From NCBI RefSeq assembly GCF_000231055.2, contig NZ_CM001466.1, positions 494,121 through 558,120 of the forward strand: a DNA stretch of 64,000 nt, given 5' to 3'. How positions within the stretch are numbered: the stretch's first letter is position 1; every line of letters starts with the position of its first letter. Both the position numbers and the translations under genes were made by a program. The DNA is from Saccharomonospora azurea NA-128 (GTDB taxonomy: Bacteria > Actinomycetota > Actinomycetes > Mycobacteriales > Pseudonocardiaceae). A model generated the notes under the pieces. That model ran no database searches, was not told where the DNA came from, and worked only from the letters and a program-made list of their open reading frames with translations. This document shows, piece after piece, positions 16,082-24,480 of this stretch.

Positions 16082-18048
16082 GCGTCGTGACTCCCGCGGT
16101 GGGCTGGGGTGGCACGCTGTTGGGCCTGTCCGGTTCGATCGTGTTGGCGCTGTTCGGCTTCCGCGCTCAGCAGCGCCCCGAAGCGATCCGCCGAACCCAG
16201 TTGCGGTTCGCCGTCGGTTGCATGGTCGGTGGTGCCATCCTGGCGATGGGTGCGCTCGAAGTGGCCCTGCTGACGGACAACTTCGCCGTGTCCTACGTGG
16301 CCGAGAACCATTCCCGCGCAACGCCACTGCTGTTCACGATCACCAGCGCCTGGTCGGCATTGGGCGGCAGCATCATCCTCTGGACACTCGTCCTCACCGG
16401 CTACACGGCCATGGTCATGCGGCAGGTGCGCAGCACCCACGATCGGTTGGGCACAGGAGCACTCGGCGTGCTCGGCCTGGTCAACATCTTCTTCTTCGTC
16501 CTAGTGTCCACCGTGGCCAACCCGTTCAAGATTCTGCCTGACCCACCGGCGGATGGCCCCGGGCCCAATCCCATCCTGGCCGACCACATCATGGTGGCCT
16601 TCCACCCGCCCATGCTTTATCTCGGGTTCGTCGGGTTCACCGTGCCGTTCGCGTTCGCCATGTCGGCGTTGCTACTGCGCAAGGGTGGCGTGGAATGGCT
16701 GCGGCGAACCCGGCGGGCGAACTTGGTCGCCTGGAGCTTCCTGACCGGTGGGCTCGTGCTCGGGGCGTGGTGGTCCTACGAAGTACTCGGTTGGGGTGGC
16801 TACTGGGCGTGGGATCCGGTCGAGAACGCGGCACTCATCCCATGGCTCGTGGCGACCGCCTTCATCCACTCCGCTGTCGTCCAGGTCAAGCGCGGGATGC
16901 TGCAAGCGTGGAACTTCGTGCTCGTGATCGCCACATTCGCGTTGACGATCCTCGGCACATTCCTCACCCGCTCCGGCGTCGTGGCTTCGGTGCACTCGTT
17001 CACCGAGTCCGGCGTTGGCTCGGTGTTCCTGGGGTTCCTCATGTTGGTGCTGGTCGGCGGGTTCACTTTGTTCGCGCTGCGCGGTGAGCGCATTGCCTCG
17101 CCGTCACGGCCGGAGTCATTGGCCAGTCGCGAGGGTGTGTTCCTGGTCAACAACCTGTTGCTGACCGTGTTCGCGTTCGTCGTGCTCACCGGCACCCTGT
17201 ACCCGATCGTCGTTGAGTTCATGACCGGGGAACAGGTCTCGGTCGGCAGGCCGTACTTCGACCGGATGTCCGTGCCGCTGGCGTTCGCCCTGCTGTTGGC
17301 GATGGGCATCGGCCCGTTCACCCCTTACCGTTATGCCTCACCTCGCGTGTTGTGGACCCGGCTGCGGGTTCCGCTGCTACTCGCCAGCGCAGCTGCGGCG
17401 GCTCTGGTGCTCGCCGGAATCCGCTCGCCGGGCGTGGTCGCCGTGGTTGCCATCGCGGTCGGCATCGTCGCGGCGAGCGTGCGCCACCTGATCGTCACCG
17501 CGCCGAAGCCCCGCTGGAAGGGCGTGCCGCGGCTGCTGCGTGGGCAGCGTGCGTACTGGGGCGGACAGTTGGCCCACATCGGCGTCGCGCTGGTCGCCGT
17601 CACCATCGCCGTGTCCGGGGCCTTGGCCAGCAAGGCCACGGTGACCCTCGACCGCGGCGAGACCGTCGAGTTCGCCGGCTACGAGCTGACGTTCGATCGT
17701 ACGGAGCGGCATCAGCAACCGGATCGAGTGAGCACTGACGCGCACATCGTCTTTCGTGACGGTGATCAGGTGGTCTGGATCGGTCGGCCGCTGCTGAACA
17801 CCTTCCCCAACCAACCCCAGTCGATCGGCCAGCCCGACGTCTGGACCACCCCAGGGCGCGACATCTACATCTCCCTCGCCCAGTTTGACCCGGAGCGCGT
17901 GTCGCTCAACCTCTACCACTACCCCCTGATGGCATGGCTGTGGGTCAGCGGCTTTGTGATGGCCGCAGGCGGTTTCTGGGCACTGAGTGGCCGGGCGCAG
18001 CGCACGAGCCGGCAGGACTCGCTGGAACGGGTGACCATCGATGCGTAG
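16078..18048 (+). CDS. ccmF: CcmF, cytochrome c heme lyase core
   Basis: 656 residues, about fifteen membrane segments. The WWD heme motif is present as WGGYWAWDPVENAALIPW, along with conserved histidines in membrane or loop positions (HPPMLYLG, FIHSAV, SVHSFTESG) and a large extracytoplasmic region before the last membrane segment. CcmF, with CcmH, joins heme from CcmE to the CxxCH of apocytochrome c. GTG 16078 overlaps the ccmE stop; the 3' end overlaps ccmH by eight bases. Confidence 0.95.
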   Translation: MSVVTPAVGWGGTLLGLSGSIVLALFGFRAQQRPEAIRRTQLRFAVGCMVGGAILAMGALEVALLTDNFAVSYVAENHSRATPLLFTITSAWSALGGSIILWTLVLTGYTAMVMRQVRSTHDRLGTGALGVLGLVNIFFFVLVSTVANPFKILPDPPADGPGPNPILADHIMVAFHPPMLYLGFVGFTVPFAFAMSALLLRKGGVEWLRRTRRANLVAWSFLTGGLVLGAWWSYEVLGWGGYWAWDPVENAALIPWLVATAFIHSAVVQVKRGMLQAWNFVLVIATFALTILGTFLTRSGVVASVHSFTESGVGSVFLGFLMLVLVGGFTLFALRGERIASPSRPESLASREGVFLVNNLLLTVFAFVVLTGTLYPIVVEFMTGEQVSVGRPYFDRMSVPLAFALLLAMGIGPFTPYRYASPRVLWTRLRVPLLLASAAAAALVLAGIRSPGVVAVVAIAVGIVAASVRHLIVTAPKPRWKGVPRLLRGQRAYWGGQLAHIGVALVAVTIAVSGALASKATVTLDRGETVEFAGYELTFDRTERHQQPDRVSTDAHIVFRDGDQVVWIGRPLLNTFPNQPQSIGQPDVWTTPGRDIYISLAQFDPERVSLNLYHYPLMAWLWVSGFVMAAGGFWALSGRAQRTSRQDSLERVTIDA

Positions 18049-18529
18049 CCGCGTGACTCAGGTGAGCATCGTGCTGGCCGTGCTGAGTCTGCTGGGCGTG
18101 ACGATGGCAGGACTGCTGACCGGCTGGTCGGGCACGGAGGATCAGGCCTCCGAGCTCGAGCAGCGGCTGCGTTGCCCGACGTGCGCGAGCGTGTCCATCG
18201 CCGAGTCCCCCTCCGATACCGCGACGGCCATGCGCACGGTGGTGGCCGAGCAGGTCGCCGCCGGGCGAACCGACCAGCAGATCATCGACTACTTCCGCGC
18301 CCGCTACGGCGACTGGGTCCTGCTCGACCCACCCGCGAAAGGCCAGACGCTGCCGCTGTGGCTGCTGCCGTTCGCCGCGCTGGCGGTCGGTGCTGTGGTG
18401 CTGATTTTCCTCCGTGGCCGGCGGTCACCGGAACCGGGCGACGATGTACTAGACCCGGCCCAGCTTGAGCGCGTTGCCCGCGCGGTCGAGCAGGCGCGGG
18501 CCAAAGCCGACAGGGAGGAGGTGCCATGA
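18041..18529 (+). CDS. ccmH: CcmH, thiol oxidoreductase of the heme lyase
   Basis: 162 residues: N-terminal membrane segment, the redox motif LRCPTCASVSIAES (the LRCxxC hallmark), a three-helix domain (QIIDYFRARYGDWVLLDPP) and a C-terminal membrane segment with a charged tail. It reduces, or forms a mixed disulfide with, the apocytochrome c CxxCH. It lies between ccmF and the CcmI-like gene, overlapping both. Confidence 0.94.
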   Translation: MRSRVTQVSIVLAVLSLLGVTMAGLLTGWSGTEDQASELEQRLRCPTCASVSIAESPSDTATAMRTVVAEQVAAGRTDQQIIDYFRARYGDWVLLDPPAKGQTLPLWLLPFAALAVGAVVLIFLRGRRSPEPGDDVLDPAQLERVARAVEQARAKADREEVP

Positions 18530-19350
18530 GCGTCGAGCGGGAGCGGCTCGAGCAGGTGCGCGACCAGGCACTGGCCGACATCGTCGATCTCGAGCGGCAG
18601 GTTGCCGATGACGAGATCCCGAACCACGCCGCCGTGAGGCTGCGGCGACAGTACGAGGCGACCGCCGCGCGAGCCATGGAGGAGCTGGAAACGCAGCCGC
18701 CGGAGGAAACAACCACCACCGCGCAGCGTCCTCGCTCGTCGCGGCGCCGGAGAGGCCGGCTCGTTGCCTATGTGAGTGCCACGGCTGTAGCCGTTTTCGC
18801 GGCCCTAGTGCTGCTTCCGCAGTACGTGGCCGAGCGGCCCGAGGGTGGGTTCATCAGTGGCAACGAGGTCATCCAATCACCCGCAGGAGCGCCGAGCTCA
18901 TCAGCGCAGCCACCGAGAGACCTGTCGACGGTGACCGAGGCCGAGATGGAGCAGGTGGTCGCCGCCAACCCGAACGTCCTCGGTATGCGCCTGGCCCTCG
19001 CCAGGCGCTACGTCGAGAAAGGCCAGTACGACAAGGCCTCCGAGCACTACGGCGTGGCCCTCACACAGGCCCCGGACGACCCGCAGGCCCGATCCTCTGC
19101 TGCGTGGCTGTTGCACAAGATGGGGAACACCGAAGCCGCTCTCCGGTTTCTCGACAAGACGCTGCTCGGCGCACCGGGCTCGCCGGACGCGCTGTGGTAC
19201 AAGGCGAGGATCCTGCTCGACGGGCGCCGGAATCCGGCAGGCGCACTGGAGATACTCCAGGGTCTGGTCGAACGCGGCGACCTGGAACCCGAGCGCCTTG
19301 CGGAGGCCGACCAGCTGATGACGCGTGCCCGGGAGCAGACAGAACGATGA
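18526..19350 (+). CDS. ccmI: CcmI-like TPR protein
   Basis: 274 residues: an N-terminal coiled coil (ERLEQVRDQALADIVDLERQ), a basic stretch and one membrane segment (residues about 85-103), then TPR-like helices (LALARRYVEKGQYDKASEHY, AAWLLHKMGNTEAALRFLDK). CcmI binds the apocytochrome C-terminus and delivers it to CcmFH. Family proteins carry an N-terminal pair of membrane segments; here only one is obvious. The operon position and TPR region support the name. Confidence 0.82.
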   Translation: MSVERERLEQVRDQALADIVDLERQVADDEIPNHAAVRLRRQYEATAARAMEELETQPPEETTTTAQRPRSSRRRRGRLVAYVSATAVAVFAALVLLPQYVAERPEGGFISGNEVIQSPAGAPSSSAQPPRDLSTVTEAEMEQVVAANPNVLGMRLALARRYVEKGQYDKASEHYGVALTQAPDDPQARSSAAWLLHKMGNTEAALRFLDKTLLGAPGSPDALWYKARILLDGRRNPAGALEILQGLVERGDLEPERLAEADQLMTRAREQTER

Positions 19351-19976
19351 CCATAAAGGACAATATGCGGGAGAGCCCCGGGCGATGGCGGGTAGTGCGC
19401 TGGATCGCCTTGGCGGCCGTGATCGTCGTGATCGGCATCGGTGCGGTGTTCGGCAGCCGGCTCGGCGAGGACCCGACCCTGGTCGACAGCCCCCTGATCG
19501 GCGAACCCGCACCGAGTGCGGCCCTGCCTTACCTGGAACGCGAGGGATTGCTCTCGCTCGCCGACCTCCACGGCCAGATTGTCGTCGTCAACTTCTGGGC
19601 ATCGTGGTGCGTTCCGTGCCGGGAGGAACATCCCGCACTCGTCGCTGCCGCCAACAACTACAAGGATGCGGGCGTGGCCTTCGTGGGTGTCAATTTCCAG
19701 GACCAGCGCGGTGCGGCGGTCGCGTTCCTCGACGAGTTGGGCCGTGGAGACTCTCAAGTATACCACTATGTGACTGACCCCGATTCCAGGCTCACCCTCG
19801 ACTTCGGTGTCTTCGGCGTCCCGGAGACGTTTTTCATCGATCGCACTGGTACGATCGTTGGTAAGATCTCTGGAGTATCCGACTATCGGCTGCTCTCCTC
19901 AGCCCTTGACCAGATGCTGTCCGGTCGCGCCCCGGAGTCACGCATCGAGGGCTCTGTCCAGCCCGCGCCGTCATAA
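19347..19976 (+). CDS. ccmG: CcmG/TlpA-like membrane-anchored thioredoxin
   Basis: 209 residues: N-terminal anchor, then a TlpA/ResA-type domain with the active site WASWCVPCREE (near residues 85-95), the central insert GVNFQD and the cis-proline region GVPETFFIDRTG typical of CcmG/DsbE. It receives electrons from CcdA and reduces apocytochrome c or CcmH. ATGA overlap with ccmI makes it the last gene of the ccm operon. Confidence 0.92.
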   Translation: MTIKDNMRESPGRWRVVRWIALAAVIVVIGIGAVFGSRLGEDPTLVDSPLIGEPAPSAALPYLEREGLLSLADLHGQIVVVNFWASWCVPCREEHPALVAAANNYKDAGVAFVGVNFQDQRGAAVAFLDELGRGDSQVYHYVTDPDSRLTLDFGVFGVPETFFIDRTGTIVGKISGVSDYRLLSSALDQMLSGRAPESRIEGSVQPAPS

Positions 19977-20088
19977 GTTCCTTGCCATCTGGGTGGATGA
20001 CCAGCCCTGTGCTTCTGTGCTGTTCGTCGCTTCGGCTTTCTGTCAGTGATAACACGACGATCATCGTGACATGGGCCGGTTCGGGTAC

Positions 20089-20105
20089 TACTATCTCGTC
20101 TAGTA
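20089..20105. promoter_or_regulatory. BlaI-type operator D (perfect)
   Basis: TACTA-N7-TAGTA, with a further matching TAC upstream and TAG overlapping. It lies 113 bp after ccmG and faces decayed sequence, so it no longer has an obvious intact target. Confidence 0.75.
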
Positions 20106-20338
20106 GTGCTGAGGCTTGTGTTGCTGTCACGTGACGGGCCGCTACTACGGGAGTGAGTGCTGGATCCTCCCCCCTCTCCAGCGCTCCTCCGTGCGTCGGG
20201 CGGGGCCCAACCCCTTGGGACCTGCCCGACGCCACCATCGGTGATGGTGCGAGCGTAATCCCGGGTCACGCAGGGGCCCATGCGAGATGATCGTTCGTAG
20301 CGACCTCCCCGAAAGCCGCCTATGCGCGGCGGTGATTA
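20106..20338 (+). other. Region after operator D; possible 45-codon ORF
   Basis: A GTG-initiated frame at 20153-20290 (45 codons) starts 48 bp after operator D, with GGGAG close by. Its residues match nothing I recognise and no other gene is convincing. It may be the stump of the former target. Confidence 0.25.
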
Positions 20339-20500
20339 ACCAGTACGGCCAACTCCAGTCGCGTGCCTCCAGGAGGTCCTTGCTGTGGTCGCGGATCCAG
20401 GCGCGGGGCTGAATGTGCTTGTTTTGCATGTGTTGGCGTAGCTCAGCGCTTTCGAGCCGAGGCCGGGGACGTCCGGTCCCGCCGGCCACGCTTGGCTCCA
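20339..20500 (-). pseudogene. Phosphoketolase C-terminal remnant
   Basis: Two overlapping minus-strand frames read DVPGLGSKAL and then AELRQHMQNKHIQPR...DLLEARDWSW, the closing segment of xylulose-5-phosphate phosphoketolases (DxVPGLG...LRQ...DWxW). A one-base shift divides them and the bulk of the enzyme is absent. It is unrelated to metal resistance and marks an insertion or deletion scar. The region 20501-20795 holds nothing else I can call. Confidence 0.55.
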
Positions 20501-20795
20501 TACCACTGTGACACCGGGATGTGGCTGCCGTCCCGTGCTGTGGGCCGCAGGTCCCTGGGTGGCTTCCGCCCGAGAGGGGAACGTAAAAGTCGACGGGCTG
20601 AACTGAACGGGACCTTGTACGGGCAGCGAGGCCGACATTCGTCGCGGAAGGCACCACGGTGAGCAGCATGCATTCCCACTCGAATGGTTCCAAGGGTCCA
20701 GCACTGTAGGCGGGGATGCTGAGGGGCTCGGAGCAAAACTTCGTCGCAGCGCGACTGGAACGGCAACCTGGGGTGAAGTCCGTGGGCGGTCTGGC

Positions 20796-21490
20796 TACTC
20801 ACCGGCAACCCGTTCATCACCGCGATCCTGTTCGCCACCACAGTCGTGGCGATCACCTGCCCCGGACGCCTCGGATTGGCGACTCCGACGGCGATCATGG
20901 TCGGCTCCGGACTGGTGCCAAGCACGGTGTGCTGTTCAAGAACGCCATCGCCCTGGAGACTTCGGCCCGGATCCAGGTCGTCGTGATGGACAAGACGGGC
21001 ACACTGACCAAAGCCGAACCCGAAAGTCATCGACGTGCTCACAAACGGAATCGACGGCAAGTTGCTGCGTTGGTCTCGGCGGTTGAACGGAACTCCGAGC
21101 ACCCGCTGGCCGAAGCGATCGTCTGGCACGCCAAGGAACGCGGCGCGGATTCCGCATCCGCCGAGCGCTTCGAGAACGTGCCCGGTCATGGTGCTATGGC
21201 TACCGTGGCGGACAAACGCGCCGTGGTCGGAAACCGGCGGCTGATGGAACGTGAAGGCATCGACCTAGGACCGGTAGCCGCACGCCGTGACGAACTCGCC
21301 GACGGCGGACGAACCGCGGTGCTCGCCGCCGTGGATGGTAGCCGCCGGCGTCATCGGCATCGCCGACGCACCCCGCGAAACTCGGAGGCCACGATCGCCG
21401 AACTGCATGAACTTGACATCGAAGTGGGCATGCTCCGCCGTCAACGCACTCGCCCTCAAACGACTACGGCTTCCGGCAGCCGCATATTGA
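20796..21490 (+). pseudogene. Copper-type P1B ATPase remnant
   Basis: Pieces of a P1B ATPase in shifting frames: a membrane segment ending [19 protein letters not shown] (CPG where CPC is expected), GAKHGVLFKNA, DKTGTLTK, NSEHPLAEAIVWHAKE, the GHGAMATV loop and VVGNRRLMEREGI. At least three frameshifts are present and the protein breaks off near the TGDN motif. It is closest in style to copper pumps but distinct from the intact CopA at 25.5 kb, so it is an older, inactivated copy. Confidence 0.8.
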
Positions 21491-21494
21491 TCGG

Positions 21495-21665
21495 GCGTAT
21501 CACCGGAGTGCGGCATCAACTCTGGGCACGTGTGGTCCATCCTGCGCGGTCAGCTGGGCTTCAGTGCCCAGCCGACCGGTCCACCGTGCTGCGAATGACG
21601 ACGCGATCGCCACCTGGCTTGCCGAACACTGGCCGGGATAAAAGAACGCCGCCACACGTGGCTAT
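21495..21665 (+). pseudogene. IS630-type transposase N-terminal remnant
   Basis: Frames reading WSILRGQLGFSAQPT and then DDAIATWLAEHWPGIKERR match the helix-turn-helix and linker pattern of IS630-family transposases. The catalytic domain is absent. It lies directly after the ATPase remnant and may have helped truncate it. Confidence 0.5.
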
Positions 21666-21717
21666 GTGTTTGCGGCGGGTGAGCCGGTGCTTCCACCCGG
21701 TACACCCGCCGCTCGCA

Positions 21718-21960
21718 TCAGGTGCCGGTGTCCGACGTGGGTCGTTCGGACGCCTGGAATCCCGTTCTGGCATGTGAGCCGTCGCAGAACGGTTTTTTGT
21801 TCGACTTGCCGCAGCGGCAGAGCAGTCGAGTGCGGCCAGGCCCGAGATCGACGACGTTGTTGTCGTGGTCGACCACTCGGACCGGTCCCTTGACCTGGTA
21901 CGGCCCGTTGTCCACAACCTTGATGACCACAACGGCTTCCGGTTGCTGATCCTCTGCCAT
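21718..21960 (-). CDS. CDGSH-type iron-sulfur protein
   Basis: 80 residues with the motif LCRCGKSNKKPFCDGSH, three cysteines and one histidine that bind a redox-active [2Fe-2S] cluster in the CDGSH family. The N-terminal half (VVVIKVVDNGPYQVKGPVRVVDHDNN) is the usual beta region. It is the last gene of a minus-strand group with a CopZ-like chaperone two bases upstream, so a role in redox or copper-stress response is inferred. Confidence 0.88.
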   Translation of the reverse strand: MAEDQQPEAVVVIKVVDNGPYQVKGPVRVVDHDNNVVDLGPGRTRLLCRCGKSNKKPFCDGSHARTGFQASERPTSDTGT

Positions 21961-21962
21961 GG

Positions 21963-22169
21963 TCAGCCGGCGACCTCGTAGCCAGCCTTGGTGATCGCCG
22001 TGCGGACGAGATCGGCGTCGACCGACGCGTCGCTGATGACGGTGACCTCGCCCGTGGCGATGTCGATGTCGACGTCATCGACGCCCTCCACGGATGTGAC
22101 AGCGTTCGTCACCTTGCCCATGCAGCCGGAGCAGGTCATTCCCTTCACGACGTACACGTTGTTGCTCAC
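21963..22169 (-). CDS. copZ: CopZ-like heavy-metal-associated chaperone
   Basis: 68-residue single HMA domain with GMTCSGC, the two-cysteine Cu(I) site, and the ferredoxin-like fold (VTNAVTSVEGV...KAGYEV). It delivers copper to a pump or regulator in the cytoplasm. The upstream region carries a CsoR-type operator (22209-22225), so copper should induce it with the CDGSH gene. Confidence 0.9.
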   Translation of the reverse strand: MSNNVYVVKGMTCSGCMGKVTNAVTSVEGVDDVDIDIATGEVTVISDASVDADLVRTAITKAGYEVAG

Positions 22170-22208
22170 TGTCTCGTCCTTTCCTTGATTGTTCTGCCGG
22201 AGTTACGG

Positions 22209-22225
22209 TACCCCCGTTGGGTATA
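22209..22225. promoter_or_regulatory. Candidate CsoR operator before copZ
   Basis: TACCCCCGTTGGGTATA shows the C-run/G-run dyad of CsoR sites and resembles the site before csoR (23877-23891). It lies 40 bp before the copZ start. Confidence 0.6.
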
Positions 22226-22289
22226 ATCCGGCAAGGTCGATTTTACCGCGAGTGCTGACCGGGGAGTTGCTTCTCGCTGGGGGTTGGCT

Positions 22290-23600
22290 TCAATCGGATC
22301 GGCGGCAGCGGCGTGGTGCGGTCATCTCCATCGAGGCCTTGAGGCTGCCGAGACGCCCGTTGCGGCGGGCGGTGGCGACCATGGTGGGGGCGAGGAGCCG
22401 ACAGCAGATCCGCACCGCCACATCGACCGAGAGTCGCCAGCCACGGACCCGGGCAGCACGATGCGCTCGCCACAGCTCGCTCATGCCGTCACCGCCGTCT
22501 GTGCGATCTGCCGACTCAGAACCCGGGAGCCGCTGTGGCCAGTTGACGACCACAGCGCCGATCAGTGCGCCGTCGCCACCTTCGTATCGGACGCAGAAGC
22601 CACGCGATCCCGGCTCGGGCTGGGACTCCACCCCGTCCGGTTGTCCGACGACCTGTACCCGGTGCTCGTAGACGTCGGTCCAGAACACGGGCGGCGCCTC
22701 ACGTGGTGGCTGCTGCCCGGTCAACGTCGCCGCGGCGCGTTGCGCACTGGTGGATACTGCTACCCAGTGTTCGTGACGGACCGCGCGGCCGCCCTCGACC
22801 ACCGCGCCCGCCGCGGTGATAGCTCTGCCCGCGGTATCGGTGAGTACGCCGTCGGTGATGTCGACACCACTGCCGTCCAACCACTCCGTGTTCGGCACGG
22901 CTTCCAGTCCGGTCACGACAGCATCGGCGTCGATGACGGAGTTGTCCGCGAGTATCAGGTGGTATTCCGTGTCCGAGTGCTGGAGCGACCGGACCGCTTG
23001 GCCGAAGTGGGTGCGAATACCGCGGCCCCGGTGTTGTTCCCACAGCCAGCGTGCCGGGCCGGATCCGAGTGCCCGTGCGAGCGGGGCCGGATCCGCGTCC
23101 ACGATGGTGACCACCGATCCCAGGGCGTGTGCCGCGACGGCGATCTCTGAGCTGATGAAGCCTGCTCCAACGATCACGAGATGTCCCCGATTCTCTCGGA
23201 GGGTCGTGCGCAGGGCTTTCGCGTCGCCGGCCGTCCGCAGTGTCAGCCCGGCTTCCGAGCCGGGCAGCGTCCTGGCTCGGGCACCAGTGGCCAGTACCGC
23301 CGTGTCGAACGCGATGGTGGACCCGTCATCGAGCTCGACACGGCGATGCTCGAGGTCCAGACCGGACGCGGTGACGCCAAGCTGCCAGCGCAGCCCGGCT
23401 GTGGTTTCGAGGGGAACGCACTCCCAGTCGGAGCTGGACAGCGTGGCCTTGGACAGAGGTGGGCGGGCGTACGGCAATTGTTTCTCCGCGCTGACGCCGA
23501 CCAGTTCACCGGAGAATCCGTTGCGACGAAGCGCTTCGGCCGTTCGAAGCCCGGCAACGCCTCCACCGACAATGACCACGCGTTGCGTCGGCAGCCTCAC
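22290..23600 (-). CDS. FAD-dependent ferredoxin-reductase-type protein, C-terminus frameshifted
   Basis: 436 residues. Two Rossmann folds: FAD site VVIVGGGVAGLRTAEALRR at the N-terminus and NAD(P) site HLVIVGAGFISSEIAVAA near residue 145. This is the layout of reductases that feed small ferredoxins (cytochrome P450 or dioxygenase type). The ferredoxin gene overlaps its start by ATGA. Near 22530 the natural ending (RVLSRQIAQTAVTA, stop at 22481-22483) is in another frame, so the last 70 or so residues read here are probably not native. One lost base would explain this; the catalytic domains are intact. The adjacency to copper genes suggests electron delivery under metal stress, by inference. 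Confidence 0.83.
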   Translation of the reverse strand: MRLPTQRVVIVGGGVAGLRTAEALRRNGFSGELVGVSAEKQLPYARPPLSKATLSSSDWECVPLETTAGLRWQLGVTASGLDLEHRRVELDDGSTIAFDTAVLATGARARTLPGSEAGLTLRTAGDAKALRTTLRENRGHLVIVGAGFISSEIAVAAHALGSVVTIVDADPAPLARALGSGPARWLWEQHRGRGIRTHFGQAVRSLQHSDTEYHLILADNSVIDADAVVTGLEAVPNTEWLDGSGVDITDGVLTDTAGRAITAAGAVVEGGRAVRHEHWVAVSTSAQRAAATLTGQQPPREAPPVFWTDVYEHRVQVVGQPDGVESQPEPGSRGFCVRYEGGDGALIGAVVVNWPQRLPGSESADRTDGGDGMSELWRAHRAARVRGWRLSVDVAVRICCRLLAPTMVATARRNGRLGSLKASMEMTAPRRCRRSD

Positions 23601-23797
23601 GCCTGGCCCTCCGACAGAACCCGGATGGCCTGGACAGGGCAGTCCGGGATGGCCTGTATGACGTTGTCCCGCTCGCTGTCGGCGGGCTCGGCAACATACC
23701 GGGTGAAACCTTGGTCATCCATCTGGAAGACCTCTGGGGCTGTCAGTGCGCACAGGCCGTGTCCCCCGCAGCGGTCGTAGTCGATCGTGATCGGCAT
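23597..23797 (-). CDS. Small ferredoxin, CxxHxxC (3Fe-4S) type
   Basis: 66 residues with CGGHGLC (the middle cysteine of the usual four replaced by histidine) and a distal CPVQAI, the pattern of single-cluster [3Fe-4S] ferredoxins of actinobacteria. ATG 23797 is chosen because it starts the fold. It overlaps the reductase by ATGA, forming an electron-transfer pair. No oxygenase gene is in the window. Confidence 0.9.
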   Translation of the reverse strand: MPITIDYDRCGGHGLCALTAPEVFQMDDQGFTRYVAEPADSERDNVIQAIPDCPVQAIRVLSEGQA

Positions 23798-23876
23798 CCT
23801 TTGCACCTTCTCTTGATTGCGGTACGGGGGTAGGGTATAAGTTAGTTGCACACCGCCTCCAGGGCTGACCCGGTGG

Positions 23877-23891
23877 TACCCCCGAGGGGTA
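23877..23891. promoter_or_regulatory. CsoR operator before csoR
   Basis: TACCCCCGAGGGGTA, a near-perfect dyad of the CsoR class, 37 bp before csoR and about 80 bp before the divergent ferredoxin gene. It could control both; a related sequence without a clear dyad lies at 23824-23838. Confidence 0.75.
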
Positions 23892-23928
23892 ATATGGCCT
23901 GGTCGTTACGACGCAGAGGAGGAGTGGG

Positions 23929-24210
23929 ATGCGGGGATACACCGGAGACAAGGACGCGTACCTCAAGCGGCTGCGCCGGATCGAGGGGCAGATTCGAGGG
24001 TTGCAGAGGATGGTCGAGGACGATCAGTACTGCATCGACATCCTCACCCAGATCTCCGCGGCCACGAAGGCGTTGCAGGCCGTGTCCCTCGGGCTGATGG
24101 ATGAGCACCTGCGGCATTGCGTGGCCGAGGCGATCAGCCAGGGCGGCGACACGGCGGAGGAGAAGGTGCGCGAGGCCAGCGACGCCATCGCCCGCCTCGT
24201 GCGCTCCTGA
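23929..24210 (+). CDS. csoR: CsoR-family copper-sensing repressor
   Basis: 93-residue all-helical repressor (DUF156). The Cu(I) triad Cys-His-Cys is visible as YCIDIL (Cys near residue 35), HLRHC (His 60 and Cys 64 region), with the family RRIEGQIRGLQRM helix. Cu(I) binding releases DNA. It starts the plus-strand cluster csoR-copZ-secreted protein-copA and lies directly after its own operator, so it is autoregulated. Confidence 0.94.
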   Translation: MRGYTGDKDAYLKRLRRIEGQIRGLQRMVEDDQYCIDILTQISAATKALQAVSLGLMDEHLRHCVAEAISQGGDTAEEKVREASDAIARLVRS

Positions 24211-24244
24211 CAACCACAGTTTGACCGAAGAAGGAGGAGAAGAG

Positions 24245-24451
24245 ATGGCTCAGCAGACGTACACGGTGACCGGCATGACCTGCCAGCACTGCGTGCTCTC
24301 GGTGACCGAGGAAGTCAACGAGATCAACGGAGTGACCGACGTGGCGGTCGACCTGCCCACCGGCAAGGTCACCGTCACCAGCGAGCGCGACCTGGGCGTG
24401 GACGAGGTGCGCGCCGCTGTGGAAGAAGCCGGATACAGCCTGACCGCCTGA
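24245..24451 (+). CDS. copZ: CopZ copper chaperone
   Basis: 68-residue HMA domain with GMTCQHC (CxHC variant of the metal site) and KVTVTSERD...EEAGYSLTA. The strong RBS AAGGAGGAGAAG precedes the ATG at 24245. It sits between csoR and the copper pump and is expected to pass Cu(I) to CopA or CsoR. It differs in its site residues from the copy at 21963. Confidence 0.93.
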   Translation: MAQQTYTVTGMTCQHCVLSVTEEVNEINGVTDVAVDLPTGKVTVTSERDLGVDEVRAAVEEAGYSLTA

Positions 24452-24480
24452 GCGGGCGGCCCTTTCACCTGAGGATCGAA

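Noticed and set aside
22290..22484. Independent 64-codon gene after the ferredoxin reductase
   Set aside because: It has an ATGA-coupled start but an Arg-rich composition and no known relatives; kept as an observation rather than a gene.
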